A stretch of DNA of 64,000 nt, taken from NCBI GenBank assembly GCA_015039465.1, contig MU129986.1, positions 434,001 to 498,000 on the forward strand, in the 5' to 3' direction. Below, one piece after another: positions 39,679 to 53,900 of this stretch. The stretch's first letter is position 1, and every line of letters starts with the position of its first letter. The stretch comes from Phlegmacium glaucopus (taxonomy: Eukaryota > Basidiomycota > Agaricomycetes > Agaricales > Cortinariaceae). Position numbers and translations under genes: made by a program. The notes under the pieces were generated by a model. It did no database searches. It worked only from the letters and a program-made list of their open reading frames with translations, and was not told where the DNA came from.

Positions 39679-42118
39679 CTATCCTTTCAAGTTCTTCATA
39701 TACGCGTCCCACGCACCGGGCCCAAATCCTCTGTCTTTTCCCAGAGCCTCGTCGACGACATTCATAATCGCAAGGACTTTCTCGTCTTCCCACTTCCTTC
39801 CCACAACTTGGATATTGACTGGCATTCCCTTTGTTGCCTCGGGATTATATAAGGGGGTTTTTCCGTGATAGATTCCAGCTTCGAAGACGGGAGAGCCATG
39901 CCCAGCCCCTGTCATCCAATCATCTGTGAGCATGTCCTTTGCAGGGTCAACACGCGTTACTGGTATGCATCCTGTGGGCAGATCTAGAACATTGTAGAGA
40001 ATAGTGGCGATAGCCAAAGCAGAATAATTATTGCAGCCACTGGAAGTAAGTTACATTAGAAAATGGCTACGTAGGAAAAACATGAGCCTACCCATGAGGT
40101 ACCTGTGGCAGGGCTTGGACGGGTGCAATGATGCTGTCAAACCCGTGCTTGTCCAACACCTGATATTTATTATGACAACGACTTCGTGATGATGACCAAG
40201 AACGCACCGTCTCGTAAAACCGTTTGGTATAAGCATTCTTTTCGGAGATCAACTTCCAATAGTCGTGGACTGACTTTGACTTTGCGATTCTAACTGTGTC
40301 AGCGAATAACTTGTCATGCCAGAATGTCTCTAGGATCCATGCAGCAAAGGTTCGCACGATCGCTATTTGTCCATTATCGATGAAAAGCGATGGATTGTAC
40401 AATGACTACAGAACTCACATGGGACTGCAGGGCCCAGCGTAACCAAAAATAACGCATCTTCCTGTCATAACGAAGATTTGATTAAGATATCAACAATAAT
40501 ATTCAGCAAACCTTTGGATCGGGACCGAGATGACTGAGCATTGTTTTGTAGCCATCGGCCGATGTGAGGCCCACGAAGATATTCAAAGCAACTTCAACTA
40601 TATTACAAAGGTCAGCAAACATTTCGGGGATGATGTATTGCTAATGACCTGTCGGTACTTCAAATTCAATACATTCATGTCCTGCCCTCCGAAGGGCCTC
40701 AACTGTCTCCAAGACGGCACGTTGACAGGAAGGGGAAGCCTTGATGTAGTTGTCTGTACTATAGTTGGTGAACGGCATTAATTGTATATGGACATAACTT
40801 TGCAACCTGAAGTATAATATCCAAAGCGCAGTTTGTGAGGCAATTGGACGTCACGGAAGGGAATTGGGGCAACGGAGTAATTCGAGCTTTGGGAGCCGAA
40901 AGCAACGCGAGCGATCAGCTCGAGATCTTTAATAGAACTAAAGGGACAAAGTTAACCGGGAGGATGTAAAGTACAAGACGAGCGCGCGGGCATACCGCGC
41001 CATGGGACCCGCTGTGGACACGATGCCATCAAAGCCAGGAACAGGACCTTTGAAAAAATTTAGCATCAAGACTAGTGAATCAGTGAATGAAAGAGAGAAG
41101 AGCGTTACCTTTAGCACCCACGTAAGATATCCTTCCGCCCCCAGGTTTTAGGGAATATACGCCGCAATAGGCTGTTGGTATTCTTAGACTTCCTCCAATG
41201 TCGCTTCCAATGCCCACAGCTGATCCATCCATGGCCAGAAGGGCAGCCTCGCCCCCGGAACTACCTCCGCAAGTGTAGTTTTCATTATATGGATTAGTGG
41301 TGCGGCCCCAGACGGGGTTAGAACATTCGAAGGCGAACATCGTCTGAGGAATATTTGTCTTGACGTAAATGATAGCCCCCGCCTTCAAAAGCTGGTCAAC
41401 GATCTATGAAAATGCAGGTGGCAGTGAGAAAAAGACATTGAGGATCATGTGTGGTTTACATCAGCATTTTTGGTGGCCGGTTTGTGGGCCCATTGTGAGA
41501 AGCCCACAGAGGTATCGTAGCCGACAACATCGACTGTGATGAGCGAACATGAAGCCATAATTTAACCTTATATAACGAACAGCTCACATTGCTCTTTGAT
41601 GCTAACCTAGAACAGAGAACATGTGAGTGAGGAAAGAGATATAGAAGCCAAAAAGGGTACAGGTACGCCATGGAGGGGACCTTGTAATGTTTTTGTGGCC
41701 GCAAATTCCCTGTCAAGTTCACTGGCACGGCGTCTGGCTTGTTCCAGCATTACTAGAAGAATCACGAAATATCCGATTCGTCAGTGCGGAATCTCATTTT
41801 CACACAAAGACGACACACCTTCTGTGATGCAGTTAGTTTTGGAATGTGCAAATGCAGCACGAGCGATATACGCTTCTAGAACCTCTGAAGCTGTCCATTC
41901 GCCGTTCTCGATGCGCGCCACAATTTCTGAGGCTAGGGGACAAAAGAGAAAAGAATTGGTTCATCATAGTCAATATGTGGCGAGTTATTGGACGAACCTG
42001 TTGCTTTTAGAAAGACATATTGGGCTTCCGACGTATCATGAACGTCAGCGAGAGCCACAGTGCGTTGGTGACGCTTCTCTTCGACGATGTCCTTGTTGGA
42101 GGCTGAGAAAGGCCACAT
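39679..42118 (-). CDS. Amidase (amidase-signature family)
   Basis: Ser-cisSer-Lys hydrolase of small or fatty amides. The start MWPFSASNKDIVEEKRHQR leads through short introns to AGAIIYVKTNIPQT (catalytic Lys), GRTTNPYNENYTCGGSSGGE (amidase signature, first Ser) and GSDIGGSLRIPTAYCGVYSL (second Ser and nucleophile). The C-terminus GKTPLYNPEATKGMPVNIQV is typical of fungal acetamidase-like enzymes, and the protein ends GAWDAYMKNLKG. There is no signal peptide. The substrate cannot be told; fungal relatives include acetamidases and fatty-acid-amide hydrolases. Exon borders in the middle (40400-41080) are approximate. Confidence 0.88.
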
Positions 42119-42766
42119 TTGTAGTAAGAGATGGTCGCAAATTCACATGTAATTTATAGCATTCGTTGTGAATCGTGATCGCTTTGCCTTTCGGTTGCTC
42201 TTTCTATTTCTGTTTGCTTGTGAGCGCTGCTGCCACGCGAATGCCACTTAACAAGATGATAAGAAAAATCACGAGTTTTATGTGTAGTGTAGGGAATATG
42301 TAAGGCACGAATCATGGGATCGATGAAATGGAGAAATATAGAAAATAGGGGGTGATAGGAATTGATCGTAGTGTCCGTTGGTGCACGAATCGTGGATATA
42401 TCCTTCATCTCATCCCCGAGATTGCGCATCGCCACAAAGTTTGTCCAATATCTATTGTCAAAGTCAAAAAGGTCAGGGAGAGGCTCGTTCTACACGAAAT
42501 AAACTATATATGCCCTCTACTTGTCCACAAGCTTTTGAGCCAGGAAACTCCCTTGATGTGAAGAAATCCCAGCGACAATGGGTGTGAATGCCCCAGATAC
42601 TGTGATTTCACCCCCATACACATCGTTGGGAGATTGAAAAAAATTTCATTTCTGTAAATCGAGGCCACTACTCAGGTCAATAAGGATTAAATAAGACAAC
42701 ACGTGGATAAGACACGACATCAAGCATACGTTGCATATCTGCAGAGTGTGGGTATCAAGATAAATT
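42119..42766. other. Intergenic region, amidase promoter and U2AF 3' UTR
   Basis: This 648-bp gap separates two minus-strand genes. CACGTG occurs at 42700-42705. Chance frames on both strands show no known protein. I see nothing else. Confidence 0.4.
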
Positions 42767-44970
<2,204 letters not shown>

Positions 44971-45070
44971 CCTTGACTTTTTTTTTTGTGAACGCTGGTG
45001 ATGAGCTGGAGAGAGTTGTGTTTGAAACTCCGCTCTCCTGTCACCTTTCCTTCAGCACGTCAACTACGCA
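44971..45070. promoter_or_regulatory. 100-bp bidirectional promoter, U2AF65 and FIS1
   Basis: Only 100 bp separate the two start codons. It contains a T10 tract near 44980 and CACGTC near 45055. Both 5' UTRs must be very short, or the transcripts overlap. Confidence 0.6.
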
Positions 45071-45764
45071 ATGCCCACTGAACTACCCTATGCCGCAGAT
45101 GCGGAAATGTCTTTGAATTACGATGAACTAGAGGTATGTCGACTTTTATTATCCATTGTATTCATCACTCATACTCCCTCTTTGCCAGGTTCTACGAGTA
45201 CAGTATCAGAAAGAGCTCGCACAAAATCATGTCACTATCCAGACCAAATTTAATTACTCATGGGGTCTAGTGAAGAGTCCCATGCATGAACATCAAGTAG
45301 AAGGTGTACGGCTATTACAAGGTGTGTTTATCTCCGCTTATCGAGCACAACTAAGTCTTACTGAATATCGGCTGCAGACATTTATCGGGCAGAACCAGCC
45401 CGTCGCAGAGAATGTCTCTATTATCTAGCCCTGGGTCACTATAAGATGGGAAATTTCGAGGAAGCAAGGAAGTTTAATGGTATGCCAAATGTTTTGTTGG
45501 AATTTAGCGTCCGTGTTTATGTGGACCCGAATTTAAGCGCTACTCATGGAGAAAGAGCCCACGAATCTGCAAGCACAATCTCTTGGACAGCTCATAGACA
45601 AGGGTGTAGCACGAGGTTAGTGCCTTTCCTTCTTTTCTTTACCAGCACCTTACACCCATGTGATAATCACAGAAGGCTACATCGGTATGGCCCTCGTCGG
45701 TGGAGCAGCGGCTGTGGGGACCCTTCTCATCGCAGGCCTCATACGGCGAGCAGCGCGCAAATAA
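45071..45764 (+). CDS. FIS1: Mitochondrial fission protein Fis1
   Basis: Tail-anchored outer-membrane TPR-like adaptor for mitochondrial and peroxisomal fission. Exons give [60 protein letters not shown], a TPR helix pair [20 protein letters not shown], and a C-terminal span [20 protein letters not shown] followed by RRAARK. The YSWGLVKS segment is diagnostic of Fis1. Length (about 155 residues) is normal. The ATG at 45071 is the first in frame. Confidence 0.95.
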
Positions 45765-46269
45765 ATTTCATTGCACGATTGCTTTCTGACCTTGTACCTT
45801 AACATGCACCTCTCTGATTATGACTGCTTGCACGCCACGACTGTCTGAACTCCTGCGGTACCTAACCTGGAATGCCCTTCAAATGCTTATATGTCATGCT
45901 TGCAACATGACCCAAACCCATTGTCTTATCGTTCTACTTCAAATGCTTTTCTTACAATATTATTATTAATCAAGTCAATAACCAAACCCAAAGACTCCCC
46001 CCTCCCAACTTTCCCCATGTACTTACTTACCTTTGCTCATATCAACAGACCTTTACATTATACTTGGGATCATCTTGGTATCACGAAAAATATATAGAAC
46101 TCGCTACTTGATGAGAACATGGTGAAAATGCGATACAAATAAATTTAATAATGCAATGATGTAGCAACAAGTATGTGGGGTAATTTCTGTCGATTGGTCT
46201 AGTTGATGGTTACAGAGTCTCTTGTCCGTGGTGTTATTCATGGGCGTGCATATTCTGACAGTGAATTTT
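45765..46269. other. Convergent intergenic region, FIS1 and M50B-like gene
   Basis: A 505-bp AT-rich stretch holding both 3' UTRs. No RNA gene or repeat recognised. Confidence 0.4.
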
Positions 46270-47612
46270 CTACGTTGGTAGAAAGGATGCTATATGACCT
46301 TGCTTCAGCATTAAACTCAATTGGAAGAAGTTGACAATCGTACCAGCTTGGGCATCCATTTGTTCTTTTGATAGCTTATGCAGTTCCAGTTGAGCTTTGT
46401 TCGATGATAGATAACAGATATTTACCTTGAATGCGTATATGCCTAAGGTTGCAAAACCAGCTAAAAACACAAGCTGGAAGAAGATCCAGAAAGCTGCCCA
46501 TACTAGTCCAAGCAGACCTTCAATTTTGTTTCGGATTTAACAAGATAAATGGAATATACCATGTGCGCCTATGCTGGGATATAGAATGGAGAATTGAGTT
46601 GCGTCAGAGTCGTTAGTTTTGTGGAAAAATCTGTCGTCAGCTACGTCCCCTGTGGAGATATTAAAACTTATTGAGGATGGTCGAAATGAAACGAGAAAGC
46701 TACTTACAGACCACGAAGAGAATACTAAACTGGCGTCAATTATCATTCCAAGCATAATTTTTATGGACTTACTTCATGACGCCGATGAAAAGACAATACC
46801 ATCTAAGCGCCTGGCTGCAAGTAAAGGGCTTGTAAGAGGTTATGAGAAGAAAGCAAGTAAGAGACCGACCCATGATCAACAAACCAGAAGCCAATGAGCA
46901 GAGCCTCATAACATAGCGTTAGTACGATTGTCCTTCAAGTCCGGGTCAGTCGGGCAACAAATAGAGACCACGAGGAGCAAACATACAGTTTATCACGGAC
47001 GAGAACTAAGGGCATAACCAGCCCTACACCCAGAACAAAGCTGAGAATCTTGGCCACAAGTGTATCCCAACCTGCCAGAACAAAAGCACCACCTAGAAGG
47101 GTAGAACCAATATAGCCTGATGACAAGACAAAACCAGGATGACCACCCTCGACGATAGTTGCACCACCAACGTGTGGATCGATAGTGATTTTCAATATTC
47201 GTCCGCCTGATAAGATTGCCTATATTCGACGGAAATAAATCAATGTTTTTTTTAGAGGGGGGAACGGTATATATATGCATACAGCGCATATATGACAAAG
47301 TTCATGCCAGCCGATAGTGAAGAGTTTGAGAGGGTTGATGAAATTCCGAACGACAGGAACGTTCCAAAAGCCGAAGATAATGACTGCCATTGCTACGATC
47401 TGGGAGAAGGATAAAGAGACCGACAAAATGGGAGATAAAATGACATACGACATATAGGACTACCACCTGGTTCCCGTGAGGAATTAGATATGGAAATCGT
47501 CGGGAGAATGTAGGATTACCTGGTCACTGGAAGGTGTAAGAGGGCCCACATTTGCACTAAGAGTTGTTGTTGAAGCCAGAGGGGGAGCCACTGGCGGTAG
47601 GGTAACAGACAT
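46270..47612 (-). CDS. M50B-like integral membrane metallopeptidase
   Basis: A multi-span protein of the peptidase M50B-like family, related to site-2 proteases. Exons give MSVTLPPVAPPLASTTTLS, a first hydrophobic segment (IVAMAVIIFGFWNVPVV), the zinc motif in LFTIGWHELCHICA (HExxH), then SGGRILKITIDPHVGGATIV, whose Asp is a likely third zinc ligand, and several further membrane spans (SSGYIGSTLLGGAFVLAGW, ILSFVLGVGLVMPLVLV, WAAFWIFFQLVFLAGFATL). Family members in plants and fungi are common but their substrates are unknown. It is divergent from the small ORF at 47836. Confidence 0.85.
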
Positions 47613-47835
47613 GGGCAAGAAGCAAGAATATTTGGTGTACCGTCCAACGGCCACAGCAATTGAGCAGCAGCCAACGGCCTCGTGTAATGTTGAATACACC
47701 CCTCACGTGCATAGGACGCGTTCATCACATGTTACATACTATAAAGGGCCACACGCATCTTGCAACTTTGGTTATGCACCGGTTTCTGTTGGGGGCCTTT
47801 TATGGATTCTTTTCTAAAGGCACGTCAAAGTTTCG
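47613..47835. promoter_or_regulatory. Divergent promoter with CACGTG and TATA-like element
   Basis: It contains CACGTG at 47704-47709 and a TATAAAG at about 47740-47746, placed roughly 90 bp upstream of the small ORF. It separates the M50B-like gene from that ORF by 223 bp. Confidence 0.45.
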
Positions 47836-48052
47836 ATGCTTCGTGTGAGAGCTCCGGGGGGCGAAGGAACGGTGCCTTTCGAGCCTACTGTTGCAGGGAT
47901 TAACAGGGTGAGCCTTTTTCCACTTGACTGAATAAGTATATGTGATTAGCATTTGAATGAAGCAGGGGAACAAGAAGAGGGGAACGCCGCCGCCACAGGA
48001 CATGATGAAATCAGGAGTGCCGACAGTTCCTTTCGTACTTGTTCCTCCCTGA
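47836..48052 (+). CDS. Small spliced ORF, 52 residues, unknown
   Basis: Two exons (47836-47907 and 47966-48052) give 52 residues beginning MLRVRAPGGEGTVPFEPTVA and ending GVPTVPFVLVPP. The 58-bp intron has a GTGAGC donor, a canonical CTTGACTGA branch site and a GCAG acceptor, and both exons stay open. It has no membrane span, signal peptide or known domain; it is basic in the middle (NKKRG) and proline-rich at the end. A TATA-like box lies upstream. I do not recognise it, and coding status rests on intron quality alone. Confidence 0.45.
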
Positions 48053-48346
48053 GTAAGAGGGACGGTGTCCTGCATCGTCCTCTTTTCTGGGTAAAGCAAC
48101 ACGTCGACGAATTAAACGGCTGCCTTTGCGGAGACGCGCGCTAGAAAGTAAACAACTTTTGGATGATGTCATATTATTATCTATCGTGCACTTCTCCGTG
48201 ACTAACCTCGTCTGAGCATGTGCCAACTTGGTCGGATGATCTCTCCGACTCTCAGGGTCTACTGGAATACATATAAATGTTTGGGCTGTTATCGAGACGT
48301 GAGAGCTTCACCTTGCTTTTTACCAGTTGTCTATATCTGATAATCC

Positions 48347-50751
48347 ATGATGGAAACCCAGAAAACAGAGACGGTCCTTGACCAACAACTCCCGCCTTCT
48401 ATGCCAGAAATACCTACGTTTGATTATGACTTGGAGAAGACCGGGACTGGTGGGGTACACTCTGTGAAGCCTTCAACATCGACAACGATATTGGACACAG
48501 AAACGTTGGATATCGAACATGTCCCTGTTCAGAACGACCCACGGAAATGGTCACCACTGCGTAAGGTGAGTTTTTCTCCAATATAACTCACCATCTCTTG
48601 ACTACCACATTTACCTCCATCTTATTTCCTAGAATACTACCCTAGCATTGATCGCTTCTGCTTCTATGATACTCAGTTACAATATACAGAACCGTGAGTA
48701 TCTATCGTCTATATCACACTGCTCACTGCATAAACATACCTAGCTGCGGTCCAAGAAATGGAGGCACAATTGCCAGCAACCCCTTCGCAATTCAGTTTGA
48801 GCATTGCGCTCTTTATACTCATCCAAGGCTTGATGCCGCTCTTCTGAAGTACAATAAGCGAAGTTAAAGGACGAAAGGTGGGCCATACTGACCTCGTTAA
48901 ATATCTATTTGCATTAAATGTTTGATAAATTAGCTCGTTTATTTCTTGTCGCTTTCCTTGTTCACCCTTGGGACCATTATCGTAGCTTTGAGTCGCAGCA
49001 TTGAACTATGAGCCGAGCGACATACCTGGGTTGCTCCTATATTTATAATTTACCCAGCGTCATTGGATTCCGGTGTATGCAGGCAGCCGGATCTAGTGCT
49101 GAGATTGCGATCGGGGCAGCAACACTTGCTGATATTTTTGACCCTGCAGTACGCGGTAAGAAAGTAGGTATCAACACTAACATTTCCTCTCATTATGACC
49201 CATGACTGACTTTGTATTTGAAGATGGGGATTTATTACACTGCACCACTGCTTGGACCGGTAATTTTTACCTTGTACAGTCTGAAACGCCCCTCAGGCTC
49301 AAGACCCAATCATATCCCCCTAGGCTGTTGGGTCTATCTTTGGAGGTGTATTGACGTCGGCGTTCAATTGGCGCGCCATCTTCTGGTTCCTTTCTATTCT
49401 TTCTGGCCTGAGCCTTCTCTCATTCGTCTTGTTCTTCCCAGACACATTCAGGCGCGAGCGAAGCCTTAATTATCAAAACGTGATTAAACAGCGACGCAGG
49501 GCAGCTGCTCTTTCGTGTTTAAATGAAAAAGATCTGCTCGTAGTGAAGGACCTGCAATTGATATTAAGGAGAACAAGGAGACTGCTCTTGCGGTTAATCT
49601 TGATTTGTCTCTCGCTGATGTAAATCCTCTGAAGCCTCTTGGTCAAGTTTTGCGACAAAAGAACAATATTGTTGTCCTTATCTCATCTGGTAACGAATCT
49701 TTTTTCTGTATTTTCGGCATGAGTGCACTCACAACTATGTGTGCTGCTGTGCAGGGTTCCAGTTTGCATTTAGCTACCTGATATCATATACATCTGCCCG
49801 AACCCTTAGTACATCCTATGGTTATAGTCCCCTCAAAATAGGCTTGGTTACACTTTCTTTTGGAATTGGCAAGTTCTGGCCTTTTCAAGACTTTGCAAGC
49901 AGACTGAATACTATCTATTGCCCTTGGGGATTCAGGAGGTATCGCTGGTAGTGTGGGGTGGCCGCTGGTCTGATTATGAGCTCGCACGCCTGAAATTAGC
50001 CAATAGCGGTAAAAGTTATCCAGAGGTGAGTCGATGCGTGGCGGCGCTGAAATTTTCATAACCGTAAACCAACTTCATCGTAAGAGGGGGACCGTCGCTC
50101 ACTTCTTTCTTATATTTTATTGATACCCGTTATTTTTAACTGAATTTCCAGATGCGCTTGAGGAGTACCCTCCTTGGCACCTGGTTTCTTCCGCCGTGCG
50201 TTCTTGCTTTTGGATGGGTATGTGCGAAACATGTACACATTTCTGCTCTCTGCGTTTTTCTCTTTCTGTGTGGGTTCTTCCTCATGTAAGTTCTTTGTTT
50301 ATGCTGAGGTAACATTTTAAAAATATTGTGAGTAGTTGGAGTTATTCGAGCACCATGGCGTACCTCGTTGATGCAAACAACGGGCGATCATCGACAGCGG
50401 TTGCCACGAATAGTGCTTTCCGTGGAATTTCCGCTTTTGTAGCGACTGAGGTAGTGGTTCCTCTACAGGTGTGTTCAGCATTCTCGTTTTATGAAATATT
50501 CTCAATAATAAAATAACCTCTAGGATGATGTAGGCGATGGTATGAGGATTTGATTGAAGGGGTCGTGCACATTTTTCTTTGTAGGTTGGCTTTACACGAT
50601 TTGGGCAGGCCTCATGTTGCTGAGTGGATCGGTCACCGTGCTGGTTTGGTGGAAGGGTGGTCAATGGCGTGAAGCAGCCGAGGCCAGGGAGGCTGAATAT
50701 GCCAAGCGTTTTGACTTGGCCCCTATTTCGGACGTCGTGCCTGGTCTGTAG
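48347..50751 (+). pseudogene. Decayed MFS (DHA1-type) drug transporter
   Basis: The reading order is that of a 12-span major-facilitator multidrug transporter: NDPRKWSPLRKNTTLALIAS, QFSLSIALFILIQGLMPLF, GFRCMQAAGSSAEIAIGAAT, KMGIYYTAPLLGPAVGSIFG, FNWRAIFWFLSILSG, GGRWSDYELARLKLANSGKS and SYSSTMAYLVDANNGRSSTA, with most introns still good. Four lesions break it. A TGA at 48845-48847 replaces the family Trp (LMPLF-W-STISEVKGRK). The intron at 49008-49057 has AT where GT is expected. The frame shifts near 49520-49535 at an A5 run. It shifts again near 49951-49960 (two bases missing in GTGTGGGG). One intron at 49869 uses a GC donor, which can be legitimate. The protein is therefore not made in full. 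Neutral decay is the simplest explanation. Confidence 0.8.
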
Positions 50752-50981
50752 CTGCACATCACTAGGTTTGTCCCGCTGCACACGAATTTTGTAGTTATTC
50801 CAGTACTGCCAGTGACCATTTAGATCAAAAATCATCAAAGGATTTACATTATGCCCTTGACGTTAGAAGCTGTTAGAAGTCGCATGAATGAGAAAACACA
50901 GTAATAATACCCTAGGCCAGTAACATAAAGAGGGTCCATAATACATAAAGTACTTCCCAATAACATAAAAGTAGGTACATA

Positions 50982-53900
50982 TCATTTTTTATCAACAATC
51001 TCGTCTTCAGCGTCACTAACCATAGTTCTCCGAGAGAATGCTGCCGCAGATCTCCCCACAACACTCGATGGCCTCTTCACAGGACTTCCAGACAATCGAT
51101 TCAGCTTCGGACTGGTGGGAGTAACAGAGGCGGAATTAGGTGGGCTGCCGGAAACACTGGTCCTGTTCAAATTTTGCACCATATTTTGAACACTACTACT
51201 ACCACCAGGTCGAGGACCGCGCGTAGTTCGTGTTCCTCTTGGCGCAGATTGTGCAGACCCAGCTCGCGAGATCGTCGTTTTACCGGTACCTAACACAATG
51301 TCGCCGTTATCTGGCGGTGATGGGCTGCGCGACGCAATCTTGCTCGGAGTTGAATGAATGCTTGCCCGCTTTTGGGGAGTTGGTGGGATTACGGATGTCA
51401 AAGGTGGTGGAGGCGGTGGAGTCAGGGTTGCTGGAATGTCATTTTCAGGAGCAGGATCAGTAAATGTGGGTCTGGTAGGAAGGTCATCACTTTCAGGCGG
51501 AGGCTCCTTGAACGATGGCCTCGGTGGGAGGTCATCAAACTCTGGTGCAGGGTCTTTGAATGTTGGTCTCGGGAGGCCCCTATCTTCACTTGTAATAACT
51601 GGTGGAGGCGGCGGTGGCGGCGTAAAAGAGGCGGCGACAGCCGGGCGAGGTGGAGGAGTTATTGGCTTAGACACAACCGCAGGGGGCGGCGGCGGCGGGA
51701 CCAAAGGCGGTGCTGCAGCCTTTGGTTGCTGGGGTTCTGAGACTACTGCAGGAACCGGTGGTGGCAGAAGTGGAAGAGAGGGCAGCTCAGGCGATTTTAC
51801 GCTTTTGGGAGCGAGTGATGGATTTTGAGCAATCTGTTGAGCGGCGAGGAGTACACGAGCGTCTGCGCCCATACTGATCCTGCTCCTGCTCAAGCGCATA
51901 TCCACCGGAGCTGTACGCTTCCGCACAGGCACTTTACGTTCAGATTTTTTCTGCGCCAGAGTTGGTGGCAGTAGAACGTCATAATGTCTGAGAAGGTCCA
52001 GGAACAAAGCTGGAAAGGAAAGGTTAGATAAAGTTCATGTGATAAATGGATAAAACCTACATGTTGGATGACGATCCTGAATGGAAATTTCTGATTCAAA
52101 CTTGGGTCGAAGAATAGCTAAAGAAAGAAACAATGACATTATCTAACTACGACACCATAAGTAAAAGAAGACTCACTTCTTCCCAAAGAAAGTGCAAGCT
52201 TAGTGAAATAAACTTCGTCAGTCTCATCTACCTTGGTGGACTGAACCAGGCTACACAAATTGGTTAGCCGCCATAAGAAGGGGTATGCAGGAACGTACTC
52301 TTTCAAATGTTTTACAATGGCATCAAGCACAAGAATATGCACACGGGGCAACTTCTGCAATGACGTAGCCACTTGTTGTAAATGCTCTTTACCTTCATCT
52401 CCCTCCTTCGACGCAGACGCGCCTACACTGGGGTACAGCTTACGGAAATCTTCCCATCCTTCATACAGAGCAAGAGGTGGGTTCAACTCAAGTGCCCACA
52501 ACTTGATACAACTGGCAATCACAGGTGCATCAAACTTGGCTATGAGGTCTGTGGGGAATGGTTGGTTAGGAGGGATAGCATTTAAGCTTTCTCGTAAATG
52601 ATGGACTGCTGGTAATGGTACATCGTAAATCCACGCTTTGCGTTTCTCGATATCATTAGGAAGCCGTTCGTATGCCTCGTCCAGTCCATGCAGGAGCACG
52701 ATGAGGACTGGGGGGATTGCGTCTTTTTTCGCTTCGCCTTGGGTGAGGGCGTACCAGCCACCTTCAGCCCATTTACGAAGATCAATGCCGAAAACAACGT
52801 CGGATTCGTCGTGTGCGACAGATTCGTACACCTGTGGATCAGGTCGAAAAGGTCCCGTACGATAACGTTCGATCAGAGCTGTGAGATCTGATTCAGGTTG
52901 ATATGCGGAGATGAGTGTTCCTGAGCGTTCCATGGAAGGCTCCATTGACTTTGGCAAGTTTGCAAGGGTGCCTTGATATTGCAAAAGAACTATAGCAAGG
53001 AAAAAGATGAGTTTCCGTCCTACATCTTGACTACGGTTGTACTTACCGGTTTTTACTGCCCTCAGTCTCTCAGTCTCCATGTGTTGTAACAATTTCAGAG
53101 TGTCTTCGATCCGCTCTTCCAGAGCAAGTCGTTGCCTATCGAGTTTTCTGACACCAATGCGGTAAGCCTTGTCAGCTTCATCTGCATCACTCCTGGCGCG
53201 TATATAACCAGGTTCGGAATTGGCTGAATTGTTCAAGGCCTTGCTAACTAGGTTAACAAGGTTGCCGGTGCGCTTGAGGAGGTTTTCAGGTTGCAATCTA
53301 GGAGACAGTTGCGCTTCTGAAGTTGATTTCTCCAACTCAAAGGCCTAATATATATACACAAAACTTAATGAGAAGGCATCACCATGATTAAATAATGCAG
53401 ACCTTGGGTCGGAATTGATAGTAGGCGTCATCGGAGCCTTCAAATTGGTTTCCAAATTCTCCTAATCTGCGCAGGAGACCCTCTCTCTCCGTCAGAACTC
53501 TCGCCATATCTTCAGCGCGATCAAGACTTCCTCCCAGACTATGGACATTCTCTTTCAACCAAGTGACAAATTCTTCGCCTGTGAAAGTATCTTGATATTC
53601 ACCGATGAGAGGGAAGCGCACTGGCCGAAGAGGGAGTTCGGCTGCAGCACGTGCCAGGAGGCCCGAAATTGCAGCAGGTGGGAGGGATAAGCCTGCCAGA
53701 ATGATCGTCTCTGGTGCCAGCGGCGGTGTCGGGGAACTCGGCAGCTGGACTGGAGCTGGCATGGGCGATATGGGAGGTGGTGACTCTAGTTCTATTTCTT
53801 TGCCTTTACCCTTGTCGACTTTGGTCAAAGGTTTCTCACTTGAGGATTCCGGCGAGGTATTGGAGTCATCTTCGGAAGTCGTCGTAGCAATGCCCTTCTT

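Noticed and set aside
51358..51828. Gly/Arg-rich forward frames opposite the Pro-rich RGD2 tail
   Set aside because: They are antisense readings of a polyproline-coding stretch with GC-rich codons; no promoter, intron or homology supports them.
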